From Rhizobium sp. CFBP 8762 (GTDB lineage: Bacteria > Pseudomonadota > Alphaproteobacteria > Rhizobiales > Rhizobiaceae), in the NCBI RefSeq assembly GCF_014841565.1, contig NZ_JACYUD010000001.1:558001-622000 (forward strand): DNA of 64,000 bases. Direction: 5' to 3'. Positions within the stretch are counted from its first letter, which is position 1, and every line of letters begins with the position of its first letter. Position numbers and translations under genes: made by a program. The notes under the pieces were generated by a model. That model was not told where the DNA came from. It saw only the letters and a list, made by a program, of their open reading frames with translations, and made no database searches. Positions 19,309 through 28,571 of the stretch are shown here, in pieces.

Positions 19309-20337
19309 ATGGCAATGAACCTGAAGTCGCTATCCGTGCTGCTCGGTCTGTCGCAGACCACCATCAGCCGCGCCTTGAACGGCTACCCGGAGGTGAGCGC
19401 GCAAACGCGCAGGCGCGTGCTGGATGCCGTACGCGAAACCGGCTATCGCCCCAATCGCGCAGCTCAAAGGCTGGCGACCGGCAAGGCAAAATCCATCGGG
19501 CTGGTGATGCCTGTGGGCCTTGTGACCGAGTCCGATGTGCATTTCGGCGAGTTTCTGGAGGGTTTGAGTTCCAAGGCGGTCGCATATGATTTTCACTTTG
19601 TCATGAACCCCAGCTTGCCCGGTGAGGAAGAAACGACCTTCCGCCGGCTTGCAGCCAGCGGCACCGTGGATGCGTTGTTTCTGGCCAGCGTCCGGGCGGA
19701 TGATGGCCGTCTGGCCATGCTGCAAAGCCTGTCGGTGCCCTTCATTGTCCATGGCCGCTCCATTGGGGTACCCATGGATTACCCCTATCTCGACATTGAC
19801 AACACCAAGGCGTTCTACACGGCAACCCGCCTGTTGATACAACTCGGCCATACACGCATCGCGCTTATCAATGGGCCGGAGCACCTGACCTACGCCATCC
19901 GCCGCAAACGCGGCGTCGTCCGCGCTCTGGCCGATGTGGGGCTAATCCTGCCGGATGAGGCTGTTCAGCACTCTGTGATGACCGATGATTACGGGTTTCA
20001 GGGTATGCAGCGCTTTCTGACGCTCGACGAGCCGCCCACAGCCGTTTTGTGTTCCAGCACCGTACTGGCGCTGGGGGCCGTGCGAGCGCTGAACGAGGCG
20101 AAGCTCAAGATCGGGCGGGACGTTTCGCTGATTGCCCATGATGATGTGTTGCCGATGCTGAAGCCGGAGCATTTCTCCGTGCCGCTCACCACCACGCGCT
20201 CGTCCTTGCGCGCAGCGGGAGCGCGGATTGCCGAACGGCTCATCGGACCCTTGCTGGGGCTCTGCGATTATCCCCGGCAGGAATTGTGGGAGACCGAACT
20301 GATCGTGCGGGACTCGACCGGTCCCGCACCTTTGTAG
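19309..20337 (+). CDS. aglR: LacI-family transcriptional regulator of the agl operon
   Basis: 342 residues. The N-terminal helix-turn-helix is LSVLLGLSQTTISRALNGYPEVS (helices over about residues 8-30), followed by a hinge (GYRPNRAAQRLATGKA) and a periplasmic-binding-protein-like effector domain to about residue 335. It is divergent from aglE, with two identical operator-like palindromes in between. In S. meliloti AglR acts as the local regulator of the alpha-glucoside genes; the inducer is presumably an imported alpha-glucoside or a derivative. The ATG at 19309 is used; an ATG two codons later is equally possible. It converges on folD, with a 5-bp gap. Confidence 0.9.
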   Translation: MAMNLKSLSVLLGLSQTTISRALNGYPEVSAQTRRRVLDAVRETGYRPNRAAQRLATGKAKSIGLVMPVGLVTESDVHFGEFLEGLSSKAVAYDFHFVMNPSLPGEEETTFRRLAASGTVDALFLASVRADDGRLAMLQSLSVPFIVHGRSIGVPMDYPYLDIDNTKAFYTATRLLIQLGHTRIALINGPEHLTYAIRRKRGVVRALADVGLILPDEAVQHSVMTDDYGFQGMQRFLTLDEPPTAVLCSSTVLALGAVRALNEAKLKIGRDVSLIAHDDVLPMLKPEHFSVPLTTTRSSLRAAGARIAERLIGPLLGLCDYPRQELWETELIVRDSTGPAPL

Positions 20338-20342
20338 TCTTG

Positions 20343-21242
20343 TTAAAACGTTGGTGGCGTTCTGCCTGCCCGGCGGTAGGCCGCAATCACCGTATTGGCC
20401 ATCAGCATGGCAATGGTCATGGGACCGACACCGCCGGGCACCGGCGTAATGACCTCGGCCACCTCAGCGCACTCATCAAACGCCACATCGCCGACAAGGC
20501 GGGTGCGGCCCTCGCCGCGCTCAGGCGCAGCGATGCGGTTGATGCCGACGTCGATCACAGTCGCACCAGGCTTGACCCAATCCGCCTTCACCATCTGCGG
20601 ACGTCCAACGGCTGCAACGAGAATATCCGCCGTGCGGGCGATGGCAGGCAGATCCTTCGTGCGCGAATGGGCCGTGGTCACGGTGGCATTGGCAGCCAGC
20701 AGCAGCGCCGACATTGGCTTGCCAAACAGGTTGGAGCGACCGATCACCACGGCATTCAAACCGGATAGGTCCGCGCCGTGGGTGCGGCGCACAAACACCA
20801 TGGCACCAGCAGGCGTGCAGGAAATGAGGCCGCCGGACAAATCACCGGTTGCCAGCTTTCCGGCATTGACGACATGAAGGCCATCGACGTCCTTTTCAGG
20901 CAGAATGGTCTGAATGATCGCGTCGGAATCAAGGTGCTTGGGCAGAGGCAACTGCACCAATATCCCGTGAATCGTTTCATCGGCGTTCAACGCTTCAACG
21001 AGTGCGGCCAGTTCCTCCTGACGGGTGTCTTCCGGCAGGGTGTGCTGGATGGATGTAAACCCGCACTCCTTAGCCATGCGGCTTTTGTTGGACACGTAGG
21101 TGTGGCTTGCCGGATCGTTCCCAACGATGACGACCGCAAGACCGGTTTTCACGCCCGCTTGCGCTTCAAGCGTCTGCGAGGCAGTTTTGACGGCCTCGAT
21201 TACTGAGGCAGCAACCTGTTTTCCATCTATTACAGTCGTCAC
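20343..21242 (-). CDS. folD: Bifunctional methylenetetrahydrofolate dehydrogenase / methenyltetrahydrofolate cyclohydrolase
   Basis: 299 residues, the standard FolD length. The catalytic lysine lies in [14 protein letters not shown] at 49-62 (Tyr49, Lys53), followed by [27 protein letters not shown] and the C-terminal [16 protein letters not shown] signature; [11 protein letters not shown] binds NADP. The enzyme interconverts 5,10-methylene-, methenyl- and 10-formyl-tetrahydrofolate in the cytoplasm. It is a housekeeping gene with no clear functional link to its neighbours and has its own 94-bp upstream gap. Confidence 0.97.
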   Translation of the reverse strand: MTTVIDGKQVAASVIEAVKTASQTLEAQAGVKTGLAVVIVGNDPASHTYVSNKSRMAKECGFTSIQHTLPEDTRQEELAALVEALNADETIHGILVQLPLPKHLDSDAIIQTILPEKDVDGLHVVNAGKLATGDLSGGLISCTPAGAMVFVRRTHGADLSGLNAVVIGRSNLFGKPMSALLLAANATVTTAHSRTKDLPAIARTADILVAAVGRPQMVKADWVKPGATVIDVGINRIAAPERGEGRTRLVGDVAFDECAEVAEVITPVPGGVGPMTIAMLMANTVIAAYRRAGRTPPTF

Positions 21243-21336
21243 GGTACGTCTCCAGCACTGTCATTTCCATGAGATGACGCCTGATGGCACAAATGTGTGC
21301 GCGGAAAAAGACAGACCAGAGACAATTTGTGTCGTC

Positions 21337-23148
21337 TTACAGGGATTGCCGTTCCTGCTTGGCCTTGTAGAGCGCCACGCGCAGGCGCAGGATCTCCAGT
21401 TCATCCTGCGCGCGCGCCAGCGCGTCGTCATCAACAATGACGCCGCCAGACGACGCCTCCCCATAGGGGTTATACCCGCCAGCCATCGGCTCATACACCG
21501 GCGGCGGTTGCGTGAGACTGCGGTAGATGCCGAACAACACGGCCAGCCCAAGCCCAAGCAGAAGCCCGCCCAGCGTGCCGCCCGCCACAAAGAGCTTGCG
21601 CGGCGGAAAGCTGGGCTTCAGCGGTGGCTCTGCGGTGGAGATGACGCGGATATTTTTGGATGTCAGCTTTTCCTCTTCGCCGGTCTCGCGGGCAAGCTTG
21701 AGGAAGGATTCGTAGATTGTGCGTGTCGCATTCGCATTGCGCTCCAGCTCCCGCAGCTTCACAAGGCTGGAGGATGAGGCGATCTGCCGGGTTTTCTGTG
21801 CTGCCAGTTGGCCCGTAAGGTCCTCATAGGCGGCGCGTGCGCGGGTCAATTCCGTTTGGGAAATTGTCACGATACGGCGCAACTCATTGCGGATTTCGTT
21901 CTCCAACGCTGAAACGGACTGCTGAACGGATTGCCGCTGCGGATGACGCGCGCCAAGCGTGGCACTCAAGCCACCAAGCTGGCTGCGCAGCGCCGTGTAC
22001 TGCTTGCGCAACTCCACCAGAGCCAAGGAACTGGCCTCTTCCGGAAAAGCTCCGGTAAGCACATCATTAACCCCGATTTTGGAAACCGTGTCCACTTTGG
22101 CACTGGCCTCCGTTAGCCGGTTACGGGCAGCAGCAGCCTGATCGTTCAGCGTGACCAACTGGCGATCGGTGATCAACGTGCCACCGGCCCCGACCAGATC
22201 GTTATCGGCCTTGTATTTCTCCACTTCGTTTTCCGCTGCAGCGAGATTTTTTCGCAGTTCCGTTATCCGGCTATCGAGCGCATTGGTCGTCCGCTCGAAG
22301 AAACCGGACTGTACGGCACTTTCCTCATTCAAAAAGGTCTCAACGATGGCGTTGGCAATTCTGGCGGATTTCTGCGGGTCACGGGTCATCACCTGCACCG
22401 CAACGACGAAGGTGCGGGCATCACGCGAAACGGTTACGGCCTTTTCCAGATTCTCCAGCGTCTGCGCTTCTATCACCGTGTTGGCAATCGGAGTTCCATT
22501 GGCAATAAACTCAGGATCGTTTTGCAGTTGCAGCGACTGCGCCACCTTTTCCAGCACTGTGCGGGAGGAAAGAACCTGCAACTGGCTGTCAATGACCGCA
22601 AGTAGCGCTTCGGTAGATAAGGTTTGCTGCGAAAGGTCGGTATCCGTCAGACGAAATTCACGCGGATCGACATAAAGGCGGGTCTCGGCAACGTAACGAT
22701 TGGGAGTAACCATAGCGAGATAGGCTGCGGCCAGAGCACCGAGCAGTGTTGTGGCTGCAATAATGTATCGCCACCGCCAGATTGTCTGCAACAGAATGCC
22801 GAGATCAAGCAGAGGCCGATCCCCGCTTTCGCGTCGTTCAACACGCTCGTCGGATGGGTCTTTGCTTGCCGTGTCCACGTCACCTGAGCGTTTGCGCCAT
22901 GGCCACCAGTTGCGCCATCCGTAATTTGCCGGGCGTTTCTGCTCGTTCAGGGCGTCATCCAACGGAACCTGGGAATCAGATGCCCCCACCGCCGCCCACT
23001 CGCCAAGAACCGGACGCTCCGGGCGCGGCGGGGCGTGATAAGGCCTCTCTTTTGAAGAATAGGCAGCAGCGCGCGGCTCCTCACTGGCAACAAAGTCCAG
23101 GAGAGACCGCTGGAGCAGCGAACGCCGTTTTTCTTCCGGTTCAAACAT
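21337..23148 (-). CDS. Polysaccharide copolymerase, Wzz/GumC (exopolysaccharide transport) family
   Basis: 603 residues from the ATG at 23148 (a start at 23205 lacks a clear ribosome site). A cytoplasmic N-terminal tail of about 110 residues leads to transmembrane helix 1 at about 127-147. A long periplasmic region follows, with predicted coiled coil between about 250 and 480, then a Pro-rich PPLKPSFPPRKLFVAGG segment and transmembrane helix 2 near 535-557. No Walker motif or tyrosine-rich tail follows, so the BY-kinase part found in many relatives is absent. It would control chain length and export of a surface polysaccharide. It is divergent from the flippase gene, across a RIME-like element. 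Confidence 0.88.
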   Translation of the reverse strand: MFEPEEKRRSLLQRSLLDFVASEEPRAAAYSSKERPYHAPPRPERPVLGEWAAVGASDSQVPLDDALNEQKRPANYGWRNWWPWRKRSGDVDTASKDPSDERVERRESGDRPLLDLGILLQTIWRWRYIIAATTLLGALAAAYLAMVTPNRYVAETRLYVDPREFRLTDTDLSQQTLSTEALLAVIDSQLQVLSSRTVLEKVAQSLQLQNDPEFIANGTPIANTVIEAQTLENLEKAVTVSRDARTFVVAVQVMTRDPQKSARIANAIVETFLNEESAVQSGFFERTTNALDSRITELRKNLAAAENEVEKYKADNDLVGAGGTLITDRQLVTLNDQAAAARNRLTEASAKVDTVSKIGVNDVLTGAFPEEASSLALVELRKQYTALRSQLGGLSATLGARHPQRQSVQQSVSALENEIRNELRRIVTISQTELTRARAAYEDLTGQLAAQKTRQIASSSSLVKLRELERNANATRTIYESFLKLARETGEEEKLTSKNIRVISTAEPPLKPSFPPRKLFVAGGTLGGLLLGLGLAVLFGIYRSLTQPPPVYEPMAGGYNPYGEASSGGVIVDDDALARAQDELEILRLRVALYKAKQERQSL

Positions 23149-23260
23149 ACATTTGCTCGCCAAGGCATTTCGATGAAAAGCATTCGACGGTTCGTCGCCG
23201 TGCATCTTTTATCGAATACCCTATGGTTTTATAGAGAATAAAGCATTAACGCCATGCTTG

Positions 23261-23365
23261 GAGCATAATCCGACCAGAGCGAAGCGAGGATCGACAAGAT
23301 TATGCTCACGAGTAAATGTATTAGAGCGCCAATCGAATCCAATCACATCAAACAGGCGCTCTAAT
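23261..23365. repeat. RIME-like intergenic element between wzz-like and wzx-like genes
   Basis: Two palindromes: GAGCATAATC (23261-23270) with GATTATGCTC (23298-23307), and TTAGAGCGCC (23321-23330) with GGCGCTCTAAT (23355-23365). The GAGC/TTAGAGC ends and the two-palindrome build match the element at 9335-9436, though in the opposite order. It fills much of the divergent promoter region, so it could separate or influence the two promoters. Confidence 0.75.
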
Positions 23366-23434
23366 AACCGGACGCAAGCGGCTGTTGCAGCGGACGTCAA
23401 AAGGCAGAGTCGGGGGTCAACTTTCTTGCCGCAG

Positions 23435-24691
23435 ATGCTTCAGCAACTTCTTGCCAATAACAGAGCAATGATTAGCGCCTACCTCTCGATGATCAGCGGA
23501 TCAGCGGGCCGCCTTGTTCTGTCGCTCCTCTACTTCATTTCCATCGCCAACACACTCAACATTGCCGATTTTGGTCTGTTCGCCACCGCATCGGCGGCGG
23601 GTATTATGATTTCCCGTGTGCTGGCCTTTGGTTTTGTCTCCCCCCTTTACCGCGTCGCGACCGTCAAGCCGCATCTTGTTGGCACATATGTTGCCGGATT
23701 CCTGGCGGGCGCAGTCGTCTCTCTCCCCCTGATTGCCGGGCTGACGCTGATCGTATTTTACAGCGTGTTTGACCGCGATATGCGCCTGCCGGTTTTTCTC
23801 GCCTTCATGGTGGCCGAAATCATCTGTTGGCGGAGCATGGAGGTTATCGTCATCGTATTGAACGGTCTTGGCCGGTTCGGGCGCGGTGCTCTGCTGGTGA
23901 TCGTATCAACGGGTATTCGAACCGTGGCGGCAGTTTTGTTCTCGCTGTCGCCGCTGTCGTCGCTGGCTGACTGGTCTGTGATCTATCTCGCCGCCAATGC
24001 GATTGGTTTATCATTTTCGCTGATCTGGTTTTTCCCAGCCATGCGGCTGCGCTGGCGCCCACAGCTCTACCTGCGTCGATGGACCGATTCCGTTTCGGTT
24101 GCAGGGGCGGAGGTGCTGTTTTATGTGCAGTCGGAGTTCGACAAGATCGTTGTTTTGGCCATTGGCGGGCCTGCCGTATCCGGCGTCTATGCCATCATCA
24201 TGCGCCTTGCGGATCTGACGGCACTTCCGGTTCGCTCGTTCAACACCCTTCTCGTTCAGAAAATCATGCGCACGCCCCGGTCCATGGACTCCGTGCGCTT
24301 GCGGGGCGCGATCGAGCTGGTCGTGTTCCTCGTTTCTACGCTCGGCATCGCCGCCATGGCCGTGTACCTGCACATCTTTCCCGCAGGGCTTGGCCGCAAT
24401 GTCGCGGATATTGCGCCGCTTGTTCCACTGGTCTTACTGGTGCCGGCCTTTCGCAATCTCGTTGAGTATCATTCGGAGCTGCTCTACGCGACCGGCTTGA
24501 CCGTTCGGCGCATGATCATTCTTGTCATTGTCGGCGCTGCGAAAGCGGCGTTCCTGGCAGCGCTTATGGCTTACACGGGCGCTGCGCAGGTGTGGGCTCC
24601 GCTGCTGAACGGCCTGTATCTGGTTCTCTATGCCCTCTCCGCAGCTTTGGCCTATACCGCGTTACGGCACAGACGCCACCGCGTTATCTGA
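23435..24691 (+). CDS. Oligosaccharide flippase (Wzx-like, polysaccharide biosynthesis protein)
   Basis: About 418 residues from the ATG at 23435, with about twelve hydrophobic segments starting with SAGRLVLSLLYFISIANTL. The family moves lipid-linked sugar repeat units across the inner membrane. The open frame runs upstream to 23258, but that part is translated repeat element and has no membrane-protein character, so the start is placed after it; ribosome-site support is weak and the ATG at 23465 is an alternative. Segments such as FGLFATASAAGIMISRVLAFGFVSPLYR are typical of MATE/MVF flippases. Its 3' end overlaps the convergent gene by 8 bp. Confidence 0.85.
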   Translation: MLQQLLANNRAMISAYLSMISGSAGRLVLSLLYFISIANTLNIADFGLFATASAAGIMISRVLAFGFVSPLYRVATVKPHLVGTYVAGFLAGAVVSLPLIAGLTLIVFYSVFDRDMRLPVFLAFMVAEIICWRSMEVIVIVLNGLGRFGRGALLVIVSTGIRTVAAVLFSLSPLSSLADWSVIYLAANAIGLSFSLIWFFPAMRLRWRPQLYLRRWTDSVSVAGAEVLFYVQSEFDKIVVLAIGGPAVSGVYAIIMRLADLTALPVRSFNTLLVQKIMRTPRSMDSVRLRGAIELVVFLVSTLGIAAMAVYLHIFPAGLGRNVADIAPLVPLVLLVPAFRNLVEYHSELLYATGLTVRRMIILVIVGAAKAAFLAALMAYTGAAQVWAPLLNGLYLVLYALSAALAYTALRHRRHRVI

Positions 24692-25574
24692 TCTCCTGCG
24701 CTGCCAGACGCTGGATGTCGCGCGCGTTGAAACCCAGAAACGACTGGATGCCGATACCGATTTGATGCGGCGCGAGATCACGCAAAAACTGGCGTAGGCC
24801 ACGCTCATCCAGCGGCACGGTGTCATCGTCCCATAGAACATGACAGAGCGCCTGATCCGTTACAAAGTGCCCTTTGCCGTGCAAGGTCTCATCCGCGTAC
24901 CGCCCGTAGATCTGGCATTCCGAAAACGACCGGGACGCAAGAACCGCACGGACCCAGTGCCGGCGATGGTGGGTTTCGATGCTGTCCAGAAGCGCGCGAC
25001 AGGTATCGGTGCGCCAGGCAATCATCGTGTTGATGTAATCATGGGCTGGCAAAGCGGGACTCGGCAACGTCAGCAAGGTATCGGAATGCGCCAGCCATTT
25101 CAGGTGATCGGTATGGTTCCCGGTGATGTTGCCATCTCTGCGATACAGCATCAGATCGTTGCCATGCCAGAGCATTGCCGGATCGAAATCCCGCACCATG
25201 ATCACATCGGAGTCGATGGAAAACATCGCCTGCTCGGACAGATGACGAGAGATCGCCAGTCGCCGTAATTGCTGGACATGCCAGCCCCGCAACGGGGGAG
25301 AAAACGGTGTCAGCCAAAGGGCTCTGCCCTTGTACGTCATCCAGGATGGTGCTGCTTTCAGCCACCATGGCAACAGGTCGCGCTCATTGATCACCCGGCG
25401 GCGCGGCCCCTCCAGAGTTTGGAACAAGCGGACATCGGTACCCGCGACTAGCAGGTAATGCGTCCAGTCCCCTTTCAGGTGCTGATCAACGCTTTCGCAA
25501 AGGATGGCACAACGCTCGTAATCCTTTGAATAGGATGCCGTGATGACCGCCGTGCGACGTGGATGGGCCATCAC
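24684..25574 (-). CDS. DUF6492-type putative glycosyltransferase
   Basis: 296 residues. The order of elements resembles a GT-A nucleotide-sugar fold: an N-terminal strand RTAVITASYSKDYERC, a middle SIDSDVIMVRDFDP with a DxD motif at 121-123, and a TDQALCHVLWDDD segment near 240. No signal peptide or membrane helix. Its ATG overlaps the stop of the upstream fusion glycosyltransferase by 4 bp, so translation is probably coupled. Activity and sugar are unknown; the family assignment is from memory of sequence pattern, not a search. It probably adds or handles a sugar of the cell-surface polymer made by this cluster. Confidence 0.65.
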   Translation of the reverse strand: MMAHPRRTAVITASYSKDYERCAILCESVDQHLKGDWTHYLLVAGTDVRLFQTLEGPRRRVINERDLLPWWLKAAPSWMTYKGRALWLTPFSPPLRGWHVQQLRRLAISRHLSEQAMFSIDSDVIMVRDFDPAMLWHGNDLMLYRRDGNITGNHTDHLKWLAHSDTLLTLPSPALPAHDYINTMIAWRTDTCRALLDSIETHHRRHWVRAVLASRSFSECQIYGRYADETLHGKGHFVTDQALCHVLWDDDTVPLDERGLRQFLRDLAPHQIGIGIQSFLGFNARDIQRLAAQEIR

Positions 25575-27499
25575 TGGTGGCCTGCCTTCCGTTGCAAGCC
25601 GAGTTTATGCCGGAGCACATGATATATAAACAGCGGATTGCCCAGCACATAGCGTCGCCAAAGGCGGGATGGCTCTTGGGCCAGCCGATACACCCATTCC
25701 AGCCGCAACTTTCGCAGCCCTTCCGGAGCACGCGGAACCTCGCCTGCCATGAAATCGAACAGGGCCCCAACATTGATGACAAGCCGCGCATGGTTGGCCC
25801 GCACATGGGTATCTACCCATTTTTCCTGATCGGGGCTTCCCATGGCCACCAGCAGAATATCGACTTCCTGCCGCTCAACCTCGTTCAGGATATCCTGAGA
25901 CTGCGACCGGTCAAAAAAACCATCGGAAATGGGCAGAAATGTATGCCACGGGGTATGCCGCGACAGGTTTTCCGCCGCTTTATGCAAACTTGTTGCGCGC
26001 GCCCCAATCATGGCAATGCGCTTTGGCTGCGTCAGGAATGTCAGCAAGGCGGGGACAAAATCGGTTCCGTTGAGATTGGCCGGAAAGCTCGTTCCAGTGG
26101 TGACGTAGGACGCAATATCGACACCGTGCCCATCCGGCAGCACGATTTGCCGGGACAGGGCCGCCCGGTAGCCTGTGTCTTTCATCATGATATTGGCATT
26201 GTTGGCATTGAGGAACGACAGCACGGAACAGCCCTCTGGCCGGTCGGCGAGATCCTGCGCGTAGCACAGTGCCTGATGCCAGCCGAGATCCAGCACCGGC
26301 AAATCCAGAACCGTTCTGGTCGTGACAAGAGGCTGCTCCAATGTCTTTAGCCCGATTCTGATCTGTTCGAGCAAAGCCTCTTCCCGGCTCTGGCGAAACA
26401 GCCGCCCATCCGATTTGGCGACGATGCCGGATTTTACACCCTCCACTTGCGCGATCAAGGCTTGCGCGAAGGCGTGACCATCATCGGCGATGATGCAGTT
26501 TTCCGGCACCGTACCGATGCCACGCACCGAGAGCGTGGTGGAAACGGCAGGCATGCCCGCGGTAAAGGTTTCGATGGTCTTCAACTGAACGCCTGTCCCT
26601 GTGCGGCTGACAAGCGGGATAACGCGACAGGACCGCACAAACGCTCCCGCATCGGCAACACGCCCCAAGAAAGTTACGCCCGGATGATCAACAGCAGGTG
26701 GAACGGCCAGATTTCCGGCGATTGCTATGCTGAAATCGGGTGGGACATGTGGAACCACATCGTTCAAAAACCACTCAAGTCCCAAGCGATTTGCTTCCCA
26801 GCTCCAGGAGCCGATCAAACCCAGATCATAGATCGGCCTTGGTTCGTTTGCCGGATTCCAGACGACTTCAGTCGGCGTTATCAATGGCAGCGTTGAGATA
26901 CGGTGCTGCGCCTGCGGGCCAAACGTGTCTTTGTCGTCGGCTGAGAATGTCCAGATATGTGATGCGTGTGCGCCAAGCTGCTGCTCAAGGCGCGCCAGAC
27001 ATCTGCTCTCGCGCTCATAAAGCCAGCGGACCAGCGGATTATGAGCACGCTGCGCATTGTCGCGGGCCGTTTGTGCCTCATTGTTATGAGCCACATAGAG
27101 AGAGGGATAGGCGGCGAAAACCCACGGAAAGGCGCCTGCCAGTTGGATCGAGTTCAACACCAGCGCATCAAAGGGCTCGCAAGCGTCCAGCTGCTTTTTG
27201 AGATCGCGGACTGAAATCGCATGCATCTTTGCGCAGGACACGCTTGTTCTCCGCCACATCGCTGTCGTCAGCCAACGCAATTTCGTTATTCGGCTTGCGC
27301 GCGCATTGGTTACGTTCAGTGTGCCCAAAAGCCGTGTTTGCTTCGGCAAAGCGGGACTCTGTTCCGGTTCCAGAAAGCCGATAACCGTCACCTTCGCTCC
27401 AACGGCCCTCAAACCATCGAGCAAAACACGATTGGCGATATCAAACCCGGACGCAGGCTCGGCGACGGGAACCAGAGAGGAAACGAAAACCAAATGCAT
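25571..27499 (-). CDS. Fused glycosyltransferase: GT4-like N-terminus plus WecG/TagA/CpsF C-terminus
   Basis: 642 residues in two parts. Residues 1-390 look like a GT-B family 4 enzyme: GFDIANRVLLDGLRAVGAKV, LYVAHNNE, DLGLIGSWSWEANRLGLEWF, then GTGVQLKTIETFTAGMPAVS, the usual nucleotide-sugar site. Residues 425-630 match the WecG/TagA/CpsF family: PDGHGVD (455-461), GTDFVPAL (478-485), MGSPDQEKW (553-561), GALFDFMAGEVPRAP (578-592) and EWVYRLAQEP (601-610). The WecG part would transfer a sugar onto a lipid-linked acceptor at the inner face of the membrane. Two transferases in one chain suggests consecutive sugar additions. It is divergent from the GT2 gene. Confidence 0.85.
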   Translation of the reverse strand: MHLVFVSSLVPVAEPASGFDIANRVLLDGLRAVGAKVTVIGFLEPEQSPALPKQTRLLGTLNVTNARASRITKLRWLTTAMWRRTSVSCAKMHAISVRDLKKQLDACEPFDALVLNSIQLAGAFPWVFAAYPSLYVAHNNEAQTARDNAQRAHNPLVRWLYERESRCLARLEQQLGAHASHIWTFSADDKDTFGPQAQHRISTLPLITPTEVVWNPANEPRPIYDLGLIGSWSWEANRLGLEWFLNDVVPHVPPDFSIAIAGNLAVPPAVDHPGVTFLGRVADAGAFVRSCRVIPLVSRTGTGVQLKTIETFTAGMPAVSTTLSVRGIGTVPENCIIADDGHAFAQALIAQVEGVKSGIVAKSDGRLFRQSREEALLEQIRIGLKTLEQPLVTTRTVLDLPVLDLGWHQALCYAQDLADRPEGCSVLSFLNANNANIMMKDTGYRAALSRQIVLPDGHGVDIASYVTTGTSFPANLNGTDFVPALLTFLTQPKRIAMIGARATSLHKAAENLSRHTPWHTFLPISDGFFDRSQSQDILNEVERQEVDILLVAMGSPDQEKWVDTHVRANHARLVINVGALFDFMAGEVPRAPEGLRKLRLEWVYRLAQEPSRLWRRYVLGNPLFIYHVLRHKLGLQRKAGHQ

Positions 27500-27583
27500 T
27501 ACGCGACACGGACCATATTTCTAGCACTATAGAACGAGAAACCATGATAAGAGCACCCAAGCCCTCAACATGGTTGAACACGA

Positions 27584-28570
27584 TTGCCGCAGCCTCAAGA
27601 CATAACGGTTTTTTACGAACCACCGGACCTTGAGTTCGACGCCATCAAGCTCGTTGTGACGCTTCCCACCTTTCGCCGCCCCGACTGCCTAACAGAGACG
27701 TTGAAATCACTGACAAAGCAAGTGCCCGCGCGACAATTCGCGGTCATCGTCATGGAAAATGATACAGCGGGAATGGCGGGCGCGGAGGCGGCCAAAGCAT
27801 TTTTCATTCAGAACAACGTCTGCGGGCTGGTGATCCTCGCGCATGAACGGGGTAATTGTAGCGCGTACAATGCCGGTTGGCACACGGCGATGCAACGCTT
27901 CATGCGTCTGGAAGCCATTGCCGTGATCGACGATGACGAGCAGGCTGCAACCGGCTGGCTCGCCAATCTTCTGGCGACGCAGGCGGCGACCGGAGCCGAT
28001 TGCGTTGGTGGACCGCAGGTGCCGGTGTTTGAAGCCCCGCCGAGCGTACCCCTGCACCGGCATCCGGTTTTCATGCCTCATTATCGCCAGACGGGGCCGG
28101 TGCCCATTCTTTATTCGTCAGGCAACGTCCTGATTTCGCGCCGCATTCTGGATGCCATGCCGCAGCCCTATCTGGACACGGCTTTCAATTTCATCGGCGG
28201 TGGGGACAGTGATTTTTACCGCCGTTGCCGGGCCAAGGGGTTTCGGTTTGCGTGGTGCGCCGAGGCCACCGTGAGCGAAATCATTCCAACCAGACGCACA
28301 CAACAAAGCTGGATCAACGCTCGCAGCCAGCGCAACGGCGCCATATCCACGCTGATTGAACATCGGCAGAACCCCGGCATCGGGGGGCGCGCCCGCACAC
28401 TGCTGAAATCCCTTGCGCTGCTCGGGGCCTCGCCCTTTCGCGGTGTTCAACTGTGGCGGCAGACCGGACTTGTGAACACCCTGCCACACCATTTTCACGT
28501 CGCTATCGGTCGTCTACTGGCGGAGTTTGGAAAGATCGGCGAGCAATACCGCAACCCGGAAAGCAATTGA
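27584..28570 (+). CDS. Glycosyltransferase family 2
   Basis: 328 residues. The GT-A fold is clear: LVVTLPTFRRPDCLTETLKS at 23-42, ERGNCSAYNAGWHTAM at 88-103, and the metal-binding AVIDDDEQ at 113-120, with FIGGGDSDFYRRC further on as the acceptor-side motif. It would add one sugar of the surface polysaccharide. The start is odd: the only in-frame initiator after an upstream TGA is a TTG at 27584, without a good ribosome site. An ATG at 27570 is in another frame and stops after 11 codons. The true start may therefore be weak by design or affected by a sequence error. Confidence 0.82.
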   Translation: MPQPQDITVFYEPPDLEFDAIKLVVTLPTFRRPDCLTETLKSLTKQVPARQFAVIVMENDTAGMAGAEAAKAFFIQNNVCGLVILAHERGNCSAYNAGWHTAMQRFMRLEAIAVIDDDEQAATGWLANLLATQAATGADCVGGPQVPVFEAPPSVPLHRHPVFMPHYRQTGPVPILYSSGNVLISRRILDAMPQPYLDTAFNFIGGGDSDFYRRCRAKGFRFAWCAEATVSEIIPTRRTQQSWINARSQRNGAISTLIEHRQNPGIGGRARTLLKSLALLGASPFRGVQLWRQTGLVNTLPHHFHVAIGRLLAEFGKIGEQYRNPESN

Positions 28571-28571
28571 G

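Noticed and set aside
23258-23434. N-terminal extension of the flippase gene
   Set aside because: This stretch is the RIME-like element read in frame and gives a polar, non-family leader.
27560-27610. Frameshift in the GT2 gene joining the ATG at 27570
   Set aside because: The ATG frame reaches TAA before the nearby T-run, so a single indel in that run would not restore a longer frame.
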